Below, in pieces: positions 11,486 through 21,667 of a stretch of 64,000 nt of DNA. The notes under the pieces were generated by a model. That model was not told where the DNA came from. It saw nothing but the letters and a program-made list of their open reading frames with translations, and made no database searches. Location of the stretch: NCBI GenBank assembly GCA_032718475.1, contig JAUCBJ010007177.1, positions 1 to 64,000 of the forward strand. The letters run 5' to 3'. Source of the DNA: Nemertoderma westbladi (taxonomy: Eukaryota; Xenacoelomorpha; Nemertodermatida; Nemertodermatidae). Made by a program: the position numbers and the translations under genes. The stretch's first letter is position 1. Each line of letters opens with the position of its first letter.

Positions 11486-13260
11486 GAGCCACTAGTTCCC
11501 AACCAGAACCAATAGTTCCCAACCAGAACCAATATAGTTCCCAACCAGAGCCACTAGTTCCCAACCAGAACCAATAGTTCCCAACCAGAGCCACTAGTTC
11601 CCAACCAGAACCAATAGTTCCCAACCAGAACCAATATAGTTCCCAACCAGAGCCACTAGTTCCCAACCAGAACCAATAGTTCCCAACCAGAACCAATAGT
11701 TCCCAACCAGAGCCACTAGTTCCCAACCAGAACCAATAGTTCCCAACCAGAACCAATATAGTTCCCAACCAGAGCCACTAGTTCCCAACCAGAACCAATA
11801 GTTCCCAACCAGAGCCACTAGTTCCCAACCAGAACCAATAGTTCCCAACCAGAGCCACTAGTTCCCAACCAGAGCCACTAGTTAAAAACCAGAGCTACTA
11901 GTTCCCAACCAGAGCCACTAGTTCCCAACCAGAGCCACTAGTTAAAAACCAGAGTTACTAGTTCCCAACCAGAACCAATATAGTTCCCAACCAGAGCCAC
12001 TAGTTCCCAACCAGAACCAATAGTTCCCAACCAGAACCAATATAGTTCCCAACCAGAGCCACTAGTTCCCAACCAGAACCAATAGTTCCCAACCAGAGCC
12101 ACTAGTTCCCAACCAGAACCAATAGTTCCCAACCAGAACCAATATAGTTCCCAACCAGAGCCACTAGTTCCCAACCAGAACCAATAGTTCCCAACCAGAG
12201 CCACTAGTTCCCAACCAGAACCAATAGTTCCCAACCAGAGCCACTAGTTCCCAACCAGAGCCACTAGTTAAAAACCAGAGCTACTAGTTCCCAACCAGAG
12301 CCACTAGTTCCCAACCAGAGCCACTAGTTAAAAACCAGAGCTACTAGTTCCCAACCAGAACCAATATAGTTCCCAACCAGAGCCACTAGTTCCCAACCAG
12401 AACCAATAGTTCCCAACCAGAACCAATATAGTTCCCAACCAGAGCCACTAGTTCCCAACCAGAACCAATAGTTCCCAACCAGAGCCACTAGTTCCCAACC
12501 AGAACCAATAGTTCCCAACCAGAGCCACTAGTTCCCAACCAGAACCAATATAGTTCCCAACCAGAGCCACTAGTTCCCAACCAGAACCAATAGTTCCCAA
12601 CCAGAGCCACTAGTTCCCAACCAGAACCAATAGTTCCCAACCAGAGCCACTAGTTCCCAACCAGAGCCACTAGTTAAAAACCAGAGCTACTAGTTCCCAA
12701 CCAGAGCCACTAGTTCCCAACCAGAGCCACTAGTTAAAAACCAGAGCTACTAGTTCCCAACCAGAACCAATATAGTTCCCAACCAGAGCCACTAGTTCCC
12801 AACCAGAACCAATAGTTCCCAACCAGAGCCACTAGTTCCCAACCAGAACCAGTAGTTCCCAACCAGAGCCACTAGTTCCCAACCAGAGCCACTAGTTAAA
12901 AACCAGAGCTACTAGTTCCCAACCAGAACCAATATAGTTCCCAACCAGAGCCACTAGTTCCCAACCAGAACCAATAGTTCCCAACCAGACCCACTAGTTC
13001 ACAACCAGAGCCACTAGTTCCAAACCAGAGCCACTAGTTCCCAACCAGAGCCACTAGTTCCAAACCAGAAGCAATAGTTCATAACCAAAACAATTAGTTC
13101 CCAACGAGAACCAATAGTTCATAACCAAAACAATTAGTTCCCAACCAGAACCAATAGTTCATAACCAAAACAATTAGTTCCCAACCAGAGCCACTAGTTC
13201 CCAACCAGAGCCATTAGTTCCCAACCAAAACCACTAGTTGCCAACCAGAACCAATAGTTC
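11486..13260. repeat. Minisatellite, 20-22-bp unit, about 88 copies
   Basis: Two alternating unit types, agttcccaaccagagccact and agttcccaaccagaaccaat, with a third type extended by two bases (atagttcccaaccagaacca). The order of types repeats in larger blocks: motifs with agttaaaaaccagagctact recur at about 11880, 11940, 12268, 12328, 12672, 12732 and 12894. The right edge abuts the ZYG11-family frame within a few bases of a good splice-donor sequence. The array is therefore in that gene's last intron or in its 3' UTR. Units at 13060-13230 are the most diverged. The minus-strand open frames (Gly-Ser-Gly-Trp-Glu-Leu repeats) are a by-product of the unit. Confidence 0.95.
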
Positions 13261-15519
13261 CCTCACCATCTCTAGCGTGTGGGGATCGGGACTGTTCCTC
13301 AACTCTTTTATTAGCGGAACCACTCGGTTCGCATGTAGGATGCGACTGTAGCGCTGCGGTCTTCGCGAACAGACGTGGTGTATCGCCCAGACTGCCCACC
13401 GCGCCACTTCCGGTTGTCGTGTACACCGTAACAACGGAACCAGCGGGTAGAACGACCTGTAAGCAACCATTACGTCATCCTGCGGCGTCCAACTGTCCAT
13501 AGCTTCCTTCATGGCTCGCCCCAACTCATCTCCTTTAGGCGTGTAGGGCTCTTCTAACAGTAAATGAGCCGCTATTCCCACAGCAAAGTAACTTACTTTT
13601 ATATCGTCTCGACTACAATCCATCATCTTTATTATCTCTGGAAGGATATCGTCTTTAACTAAATAATGGCGTAGGTTTTGGACTTCGGCGATGTTGTTGA
13701 GCAATCCGAGAACTTTATTGGGTATAAACTTGTCGTTCTGGAAGTTATTTAGAATTTTCATAAATAAAGTAAGGCCACCGTGATGAATAAAGGCTGTACA
13801 GTTGGAAGGGCTTTCGTCTGTTAAGTTCCAGAGAGTGGAGAGAGTGTATCGGAGTACGGTGTCCCCAGGAGGGGAGTCTAAGCGGTCCGATAGCAGTCCC
13901 AGCAGCCGGGACATGTAGCGAGGGGACCCTAGAAGGGACATCTCTACCGGGGTCACCTTGGCTGCGAGTATGTAGCATATAGCGACGGCTAGACGATGTA
14001 CAGTCACGTCGTTCGAGTTGCAGACCGCTTCCAAGGCAAGTCGAGAGGCGTCATAGTAACTAAATAGAGCGAACTTTAGGATTCTGTCGTTACATAGAGT
14101 TAGTAGACAATTCCTCTGTAGTTGTACTACTTTAGGGAAGTTAGACATTGCTAGTATGACAGCGTTAGCAACTCTGGCTAGTATAGACGTGTGATATTTG
14201 TTACTTATTTGTCTCCGTGTGGTGTTATAGAGACACGCGCTGCCTGCCATCTGTACGTCCACTTTAACGGAATGGAGTTCCATGCCGGTAACTAAACAAC
14301 CAACGACCTCGGCGTTTACTGTTCCGTTAGCAATCTCGAACCACGCGTGGAAACTCCGCTGTACGTACCGCGACCGCGAGATGTACCTTCGCATCGATTG
14401 GATTATCTGAGATTTGTTTGCGTCTCCCGCTACATCTATGCAACGCAAGCGGTTGCGTTCGTTCGAGTTTCTAAGGTCGGCAATGTCGTGACAAACCGGG
14501 GTGAACATCAACCCCAGGAACGCCAAGTTATCGTGTCTCTTTACGAAAGAAAGAATTAAATTAATAGAAATTCTGTCCGCCAGTCCCGATATATCGAAGT
14601 ATGTTAATAGAGGCAGATTCACCCGGGTAAGTATCAGTTCTATAAGTTCGTATTGGGAATCCGTGTTTACTGGGACGGGTTCAATCGACAAATCGAGATA
14701 GTTTAATAGTTTACAGCAATCGAACAGGTCGGTAATCCTTGTCGATGTATCGTCGTGTAATCCGACGTTATATAAAGCGAAACGTTTAATTGTTCGAGAA
14801 ATATTTACCAGCGGTTCCAATGACGTGATTTTTGTACTGGAAATATCTAGATCCTTTAACATTAGCAGGTTTTCGCTTAGTGATTTAAAATTCTCATTTG
14901 TTACAGAAGTTGAGGAAACGTTTAAATGAGTTAAATTGGGGAAAGGGAAATCAAATTCTGAATCTTCAGGTATTTTTATAGAGGATATACTTAGTTTCCG
15001 CAGAGTTTCAACAGTTTTTGTATTAATTATGACGTAATAAATATGATTGTATGAAGCATTTATCAAATTATCGGCACATATTTCGGTTAGCACGTGGTCG
15101 GTGAGTAAAGGTAGACTTTCTATCACAGGAGAGTTACTTATGTCTATAGATTCGAGTTTACATGTTAACGGGTCACCGAACACCGTCATAGAATTGTCGT
15201 TGAGTCTGTGGGTTTCTGCGAGATGGGCCAGTAATGCCTCCGATATGCGTGGCGGTATGTAGTACGGTTTGGGAGAGTAAAACGCGTGCTGTTGAACGCA
15301 ACTTGTTACATCGTAACTTCCATAACGGTAGCTAACTACAGGGCGGTCGCACATGGCTGACGGTTTATCGTAGCAATAGTACGGCCGATCTACACTCACA
15401 CAGATAACGCTCATATTGATAGACACAGACTCCAATGAGAGTTTCTGAAGGGTTGGGGGCGAAACGAAAGTTTCTACTTCTTTGTCATACGGTTCGTCGA
15501 AACACATCCAATCTGACAT
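13234..15519 (-). CDS. ZYG11B-like: ZYG11-family protein, CUL2 E3 ligase substrate receptor
   Basis: The frame encodes about 761 residues from MSDWMCFDEP. A longer frame starts 84 bases upstream, but that extension lies in a local repeat, so I prefer this start. A leucine-rich-repeat region (about 200-370, for example LTHLNVSSTSVTNENFKSL) precedes an armadillo-like region (about 400-740). Known family role: ZYG11B and ZER1 link CUL2-Elongin ligase to proteins with N-terminal glycine degrons. The stretches LWNLTDESPSNC (from W564) and LLNNIAEVQ (N609, E612) keep the Trp-Asn-Asp and Asn-Glu pocket residues, with the same 45- and 48-residue spacings as in human ZYG11B. Up to DPHTLEM it aligns well; then the frame runs into the 20-bp array and stops after ELLVLVGN, lacking the usual tail of about 35 residues. 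The bases ATG|GTGAGG look like a splice donor, so a final exon may lie beyond the array. No other intron is visible. Confidence 0.85.
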   Translation of the reverse strand: MSDWMCFDEPYDKEVETFVSPPTLQKLSLESVSINMSVICVSVDRPYYCYDKPSAMCDRPVVSYRYGSYDVTSCVQQHAFYSPKPYYIPPRISEALLAHLAETHRLNDNSMTVFGDPLTCKLESIDISNSPVIESLPLLTDHVLTEICADNLINASYNHIYYVIINTKTVETLRKLSISSIKIPEDSEFDFPFPNLTHLNVSSTSVTNENFKSLSENLLMLKDLDISSTKITSLEPLVNISRTIKRFALYNVGLHDDTSTRITDLFDCCKLLNYLDLSIEPVPVNTDSQYELIELILTRVNLPLLTYFDISGLADRISINLILSFVKRHDNLAFLGLMFTPVCHDIADLRNSNERNRLRCIDVAGDANKSQIIQSMRRYISRSRYVQRSFHAWFEIANGTVNAEVVGCLVTGMELHSVKVDVQMAGSACLYNTTRRQISNKYHTSILARVANAVILAMSNFPKVVQLQRNCLLTLCNDRILKFALFSYYDASRLALEAVCNSNDVTVHRLAVAICYILAAKVTPVEMSLLGSPRYMSRLLGLLSDRLDSPPGDTVLRYTLSTLWNLTDESPSNCTAFIHHGGLTLFMKILNNFQNDKFIPNKVLGLLNNIAEVQNLRHYLVKDDILPEIIKMMDCSRDDIKVSYFAVGIAAHLLLEEPYTPKGDELGRAMKEAMDSWTPQDDVMVAYRSFYPLVPLLRCTRQPEVARWAVWAIHHVCSRRPQRYSRILHANRVVPLIKELRNSPDPHTLEMVRELLVLVGN

Positions 15520-15532
15520 TATTATATTGGTA

Positions 15533-15700
15533 TTATTATATGATAGTCTGATAGTGCAATAGTCTGCAAGATACCGGTAACTATAACTAAAGCTAGTCTG
15601 CAAGACTGCAAGACTGCAAGATACCGGTAACTATAACTAAAGCTAGTCTGCAAGACTGCAAGACTGCAAGACTGCAAGATACCGGTAACTTTTTTACAAT
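15533..15700. repeat. Short tandem repeat upstream of the ZYG11-family start
   Basis: The block gcaagataccggtaactata actaaagctagtct is present twice in full and a third time in part (15567, 15619, 15675), joined by runs of an 8-bp word, agactgca. It overlaps the likely 5' UTR or promoter of the minus-strand ZYG11-family gene. Confidence 0.75.
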
Positions 15701-15820
15701 AGGCCTACAATAAAAAATTACCAGATTACAGGATTACGATACCGGTAACTAAAGCGGGAATCAATCTGCAATCAGCAGATCAGTCAATGAACCCTTAACC
15801 AGAAGCCTACTGTATCAAAT

Positions 15821-15925
15821 ATTGAATTGAATTGAATTGAATTGAATTGAATTGAATTGAATTGAACTCTCTTTTTTATTAAAATTATAAAAACATATAA
15901 GTAACGAAATATTATAAGTTTTTAG
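15821..15925 (-). mobile_element. 3' end of a LINE with (CAATT)n tail
   Basis: On the minus strand, ttataattttaataaaaaag agagttcaattcaattcaat gives a short 3' UTR followed by about nine CAATT units. The same junction, taataaaaagagagttcaat, ends the LINE at 17740-20440 in the opposite orientation. The two are 3' ends of one retrotransposon family; this copy is almost completely 5'-truncated. Confidence 0.65.
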
Positions 15926-17220
15926 GTCCGCGTAGCGAGGGTTATGGTGCGTTAGGTCCTGGCACTGGAAGCAGGACAATTCGGTCCCGGACAATTCGGT
16001 CCGGACAATTCGGTCGCGGACAATTCGGTCCCGGACAATTCGGTCCCATTAATTTTGTGTTTTGGGACCGAATTGTCCGGGACCGAATTGTCCGGGACCG
16101 AATTGTCCGGATACTGACTAGGACAATTCGGTCCCAAAACATGCATATTAATGGGACCGAATTGTCCGGGACCGAATTGTCCGGGACCGAATTGTCCGGG
16201 ACCGAATTGTCCGGGATCGAATTGTCCGGGACCAAATTTAATTGGTACTACTGTACTATGTAATGGTGAATGTTTTAGAACCTTAAAAGATACGGTATTA
16301 TTATATGGTAGCTAGTGTTTTTTTTAATAGCTAGTATTTTTTTGAAAATAAAAAAATTTACTTTTTTTTGTTAACATTATTAGTTATGGTAGCTATTATG
16401 GTGTTTTTATGGAGCTTGTGAATTATTTACTAGCAAGTAATAGTATGTATTTAAAATGTTTAAAACATATTTTTTTATATATTGTGTAGGTATACTGTAT
16501 GTGTTGTTGGTTGGTTTATGGTTAACAAGCCTAAATTATTATCCTAGATAATAGCTGGATCTCATTCAGGGACTGTTATAATATCATCAATATTGTGGGT
16601 AATTAATATAATCAGCAACAGTTTAGGCCTAATTCTGAAATATCAATGTTTTTACAAGTGTTTTTATAATTTCAAGGAAATGCTAGCTAGTAAAACAAAC
16701 ACTAGCTACCTTAATAAATAATATACTGTATAATAATGTTCTCGAACACTTACCAATAACAAAAATAAAAAAAATACAGTATTTTTAAAATTTCATAAAA
16801 TACTAGCTAGTAAATTACACTAGCTACCATAAAGAAAATATCTCTACTAATGTTTTAGAACATTCACCAATATCAAAAAATCACTAAAAAGCTGCTATCA
16901 GGAACCGGACAATTCGGTCCCGGACAATTCGGTCCTAGGACAATTCGGTCCTAGGACAATTCGGTCCCGGACAATTCGGTCCCATATATTTAGTGTTTTG
17001 GGACCAAATTGTCCGGGACCGAATTGTCCGGGACCGAATTGTCCGGACCGAATTGTCCGGGACCGCATTGTCCGGGACCGAATTGTCCTACATCCCCTGG
17101 CACTTTAGGTCCTGGTAGCGTTAGGTCCGTGGCATTAGGTCCTGGTAGCATTATGTCCGTGGCGTTAGGTCCTGGTTGCTTTGGGCCGTGCCATTAGGTC
17201 AGTAGGTCCAGTCTGCCTCC
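15925..17220. mobile_element. Foldback-like element with tandem 15-16-bp terminal repeats
   Basis: Two clusters of a 15-16-bp word, GGGACCGAATTGTCC, lie at 15973-16233 and 16907-17088. Inside each cluster the word switches orientation, so each is itself a palindrome with a short AT-rich centre (attaattttgtgttttggga). Between them, 16240-16350 and 16680-16880 are further inverted partners: tggtgaatgttttagaac against gttttagaacattcacca, and tagctagtgttt against aaacactagcta. At both outer edges the word gcgttaggtcctgg appears. Tandem repeats within long inverted arms are typical of foldback elements. No ORF is seen. Confidence 0.6.
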
Positions 17221-17497
17221 AAAACCAGGCAGGTTAGTAAAGGAGCAGGTTACAGAGGCTAGTTGAAAGGAACCAAAACAAAATAAACGAGAGTTAGGAA
17301 TATTGTAGCGCTACAGCTGTATAACCAATGGGCAGCATTGGCGCAACAGCGCAACAACCTAAGATTGGTTTATACATTCCACTCTAATTTCATTGGCTTG
17401 TACATTCTGTTGCGTTCTATGGCATTCGATCTACAGTATGACATTCTGTTGCGCGATGGCGCAACAGAGTAATAAATAAAGCAAGGTACTGTACGTT

Positions 17498-17645
17498 CTA
17501 AAAGGGATGCGACCTATAACAATCCTAGTACCAATATGGAACTCACTTCCCAGTGACGTTATCGAATCAGTAAGTGTTAAGTCCTTTTGTGACAAACTTA
17601 AAACTTGTAATTTATTAGAACATTGCCATTTCAATAGATTCGATT
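17498..17645 (+). pseudogene. LINE ORF2 C-terminal scrap
   Basis: An open stretch reads VPIWNSLPSDVIESVSVKSF followed by CDKLKTCNLLEHCHFNRFD and a stop. WNSLP-x-(V/I)-x-x-x-x-S-x-x-x-F-x-x-x-L-K is the well-known C-terminal signature of CR1/Jockey-like ORF2 proteins. It belongs to a different LINE from the larger one that begins about 100 bases downstream, so retrotransposons are nested here. Confidence 0.65.
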
Positions 17646-17739
17646 AATTAGGACTCATGATCATTCATTTATTTTTAGTTTCTACTCAGTATGCATAAAC
17701 TTTTGTCCTTATAAAACATAAAGTGTTTTTATAGAGGAG

Positions 17740-20440
17740 TGAACTGTTATTGATGGCGTGGTTATTTGTAATTATTGCCATTTCTAATTCAGTCGATCAC
17801 ACTTCACCCGATCTTCCAATTATAATTGGAGGGGATTTTAACTGCCGGATAGACCAGGGTTCCCGTGGTTCTGACCTGACAGATAGCTTAGAGAGTATTG
17901 GTTTTATCTTAATCAATGATCCCTTGAAACATACATACATTTCCCCCCAAGGGGTAAGCACCATTGATTTATTTTTTGTTAAGATTACAACCCCAATGAG
18001 CCCACCTCCGTTTACCCTTATTGATGTGAACCCTATCAGAAAACACCAACGTGTTGTGCTGTCCCTCACCCTACCTGGTTCCACTACAGTACCAAATATT
18101 CGCCCAGAACTACCTTCGCGCAACTTAAAAATAACTAAACTGAAAGACAATCCTCTTCTTACTACGATACAGGATCTTTTAACAGAAAGTAGTAACATAG
18201 TTGAGGCAAACCACCTTCTTGCAAAAGTTTTTGCTGACTCTACTATTCCGAAGCAAGTGAACTACAATCATCATGGCAAATTGTGGTTTGACAATGATTG
18301 CCGCTTACTCAAATCACAGGTTATGATACTTTTTTATAACAGGGAAATCTCAGAACACGACAAGGATCTTTACTGGAATGAAAGAAAAGTTTACAAGAAA
18401 CTCCTCAAATCAAAGCGACTGAAGCACGAGGAAAAATGTTTACTCGACAAAATTGCAAAAGCTGAGATTACTCCATGGACTCTGACAAAAGAATGTAAAC
18501 CAAATCACGTAGCCCCAATTGCGATGGATGTACTGGAATCTCATTTTGAAAATCTTCTAAGTAAATCAAAAGACCCTCCGAATATACCGCCTATTCCAGA
18601 GACATCAACTGCTGAATTAGAAAACAACGAATGGTACTACAGTCCTACATGTATAACTCGTGAAGAAGTTGAGGCTGCAATTAAACACACAGGAAATCGT
18701 AAAGCATGTGGTTCAGATAATATATACTACGAACACTTGAAACACTCTTTGCCTCTAATCCTACATATTTTGGTACTCCTCTTTAATACCTGCTTAAATA
18801 TTCGTTCGCTTCCACGTACTTGGATGTATAGTATTGTCAAGATACTCTATAAAGGTAGAGGTGCGATCACATTGCCAGATAATTACCGTGGGATTGCACT
18901 CCTCAGCGTTTTATTAAAGATCTTTACTTCTATAATAAACAAACGGATATTAAATAAAATCCGCTGGTTGATACCCGAAGAGCAGTTTGGATTTCTACCT
19001 GGTAAATCAACTCTGGATGCATTAAATCGATTGATCTCTGACATAAATTCATTGATTGACGCGAATGGTAAAGTTTATGTTGTATTTGTTGATTTCCGAA
19101 AGGCTTTTGACTCCATCAGTCGGAAAATTTATCTTAACAAGCTGTTCAACGATTTCGGTGTTAAAGGCAAACTTTACAATGTTATCAAGTATCTTCTAAA
19201 TGCAAACTACATCCAGGTGTTTGATGGTCTTCGCCTTTCAAAGAAAATACGCCAGATTATCGGATTCCTACAAGGGGACTGTTTCTCCCCTACGAGTTTC
19301 ATTTTGTATATCGCCGACCTTGTTGTTGCTTTGCGGTCAGCTACTGCCTTCTTGAAATCTATATTTTTCGCTGATGATTTAGCCTTCTACTCATCAAACC
19401 CCAAAGAGATCCAAGATAGTTTAAATAACCTTCGTAAATGGTGCAAAGATAATGCTCTTGAGGTGAATCTCGTTAAAACAAAAATTGTTAAATTTCGAAG
19501 AGGAGGCCGTTTAGCACTCTATGATAACTTCTATTATGATGGCCAACTGGTAAAGATTGTGATAAATATGAGTATTTGGGTGTAGTACTCCAGCCTACTT
19601 TGACGTTCACGAAACACATAAAAGCAAAGAAAGAAAAAGCCCACGCTGCCATTGGCTGCCTGAAAAATCTCCATCTAGTCTCCGTGGAAACGGGAATCAA
19701 AATTTTTAAAATGAAAATCGCCCCTATGGCATATTACGCCCTCTCGGAAATAGGATCGAAACTTACACTACCTCAACTAAAATAATTGGATAAAATTAAA
19801 TCTACCTTTCTTAAACGGCTCCTTGGACTCCATATTTCTTCATCATCTACTCTAGCTTTAAAATTAACTCATCAAGAAACCTTCACAAACGACATCCTTC
19901 TAACATCACCAGGTATTTTAAGCGCTGAAATTCTAGAACAATACATCATCTTCAGATCGGATCGAAATGCAAATTTCATTACTGAGAATTACAATTTAGG
20001 ACCGGCCTTCACTTCAACAACATGGACTCACAGTAACCAAAGAAACAGGCACCTCATAACAAGAACGACATCTCACGGTTTTCACTATAAACTCTGCAAC
20101 AATTCAACTTTCCACACCCCGTGTCCGGACTGCACCTGTAAATTTTGTCAAAACTCAGCCAGCGATCGTTACCACGCCCTATCGTGTGCTCAATGTCCGC
20201 CTATCGCCACCTTATCTATCATCCCATAAAACTACATTTTAAAACGTGCTTTTTTAAACTCTCATACCGGTAATATTTTAATGTACATATTTAATTATTT
20301 CATTTACTCCGTCTGTGAATTTGGAGTGTATAGAATAACCTCTAATTCAGTGTATTTAAATGTAAATTGTTGATTTCGTTAGTTATTTGTTTTATTTTAT
20401 AATTTTAATAAAAAGAGAGTTCAATTCAATTCAATCCAAT
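17740..20440 (+). mobile_element. Non-LTR retrotransposon, 5'-truncated, frameshifted
   Basis: The first frame (17750-19585) starts within an endonuclease domain (PIIIGGDFNCRIDQ, later STIDLFFV) and continues through a full reverse transcriptase. RT landmarks are CGSDNIYYEHLK, NYRGIALLSVLLKIFTSIIN, QFGFLPGKST, VYVVFVDFRKAFDSI (motif A), GFLQGDCFSP and FFADDLAFYS (catalytic ADD). Near 19550 one base is gained or lost, and the protein continues in the next frame as KYEYLGVVLQPTLTF. A stop at 19783-19785 interrupts LPQLK-LDKIKSTF. The last piece ends with a Cys/His cluster, CPDCTCKFCQNSASDRYHAL, near the C-terminus. A short 3' UTR ends at taataaaaagagag and (TTCAA)n at about 20436. The copy cannot make one protein. 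Confidence 0.9.
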
Positions 20441-20930
20441 GCAGAGCTATACCGAGCTAAAACCGTCCTATACCAAACTATAGTGATGCCATACAGATAA
20501 CAAGTGCAACCAATTATGGTAGACAATTTAGTCTCCCCCTTCCCTTGTCAAGGGGTTAGCATATTAAATTTATTATTGCCCTCTCGTGAACAAAAGCAAT
20601 AAAAAGTAATGGAGAATCGATAAGAATCATCGGCCTATTTCCTTTGTAAACTATTTTTGAACTCTAAACATTATTAACACATTTTAGCGCGCGCAACGCA
20701 TGAAGTGAAGAATATGTAGTCTTAGCGTATGCCACTACATAGAGTACTGTATACAGGTATTCTGTAGGATACATTACTGTTGAAAGTATTTGATTGTTGT
20801 GGGTTGTATATTGAACATACCGCATTGTCTTAATTTAGTACTGAACCGCTTGGAATACAGTACGTAGGCCTACTAATGATAAACGTCGTATAGGCATAGT
20901 TATGGGTAGAACCTACGCGTAGTTATACGT
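20441..20930. other. No gene seen
   Basis: Unique-looking intergenic sequence with no convincing frame. From about 20910 to 21025 the word ctacgcgtag (a palindrome) and the related acctacgcgtagtt recur five times in both orientations. Confidence 0.5.
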
Positions 20931-21540
20931 AGCACCCCCGCGTAGCACCTACGCGTAGTTAATGTTAAAACTCTGAAACTTGTGATGTATGACCCAATGT
21001 TGCGAACTACGCGTAGGTCGAAAAGATTTACCATGCCTGTGCGTTGCCAACACTACAGCACTACCTGACAGCCTGACTACTTCCTGTCAGCTAATCAATA
21101 ACCAGTATTTTCATGTATTTGTAGGCCTAACTTATCCTCTTCTCTGCTTGTTGCGCCGCATCGGCGCTACAGAAATGGAATGCCATAGAACGCAACAGAA
21201 TGTACAAGCCAATGGAATTAGAGTGGAATGTATAAACCAATCTTAGGTTGTTGCGCTGTTGCGCCAATGTTGTTCATTGGTTACAGGGCTGTTGTGCTGT
21301 TGCGCCGTTGCGCTGTTGCGTGTTTTCCAGGAAGCCATATTGTAGAATAGATTAAAAGAGAATCAACAGTCAGATATATGCTATAGGACCTAATGCTACA
21401 TGACCTAATGTGCCAGGACCTAAAGCTACAGGACCTAACGCTACAGGACCTAACGCGCCAGGACCTAAAGCTACGGGACCTAACGCTACAGGACCTAAGG
21501 TATACCGATTTGGACCTAACGCTACATTACCGTAAGGAGA

Positions 21541-21665
21541 CCTCAAGTATTCACTCCGTTGTTGTTGTTGTTTTTGTTGGGGTTGTTGTTGTTGTTAATT
21601 TCTCGCCAGCTTTTGGTATTAGGGATATGGCACGGCCCCAGTAGCTCAGTTGGTAGAGCGTGGGA
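21541..21665 (+). other. SINE-like sequence with tRNA-type A box
   Basis: GGCCCCAGTAGCTCAGTTGG TAGAGCG (21634-21660) matches the 5' half of a tRNA, including the A-box TAGCTCAGTTGGTAGAGC. The tRNA likeness stops there: no anticodon arm or B box follows, because transposase sequence takes over. The preceding 90 bases (cctcaagtattcactccgtt, then a TTG-rich tract, then ttaatttctcgccagctttt) resemble 63190-63260, which precedes a second degenerate tRNA-like block. I read both as copies of one short interspersed element, not functional tRNA genes. Confidence 0.5.
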
Positions 21666-21667
21666 TA

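Larger units (their letters stand above)
17090..21530. repeat. Large inverted repeat flanking the LINE
   Basis: cctaagattggtttatacat tccactctaatt at about 17360, and its continuation to gttgcgttctatggcattc, reappears reverse-complemented at about 21175-21250. GCGCAACAG-type repeats flank both copies. Further out, taggtcctggtagcgttagg repeats at 17095-17215 are mirrored by acaggacctaacgctacagg repeats at 21383-21520. The arms are about 4 kb apart with LINE sequence between them. The simplest reading is one inverted-repeat element later invaded by LINEs. Confidence 0.65.

Noticed and set aside
11460-12518. Gly-Ser-Gly-Trp repeat ORFs
   Set aside because: Translation of the 20-bp array; frames end wherever a unit length changes.
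14347-15262. Plus-strand ORFs across the ZYG11-family gene
   Set aside because: Antisense shadows of the strongly supported minus-strand coding region.
21634-21660. A tRNA gene
   Set aside because: Only the 5' half of a tRNA is present, with no anticodon arm or B box; better seen as a SINE head.
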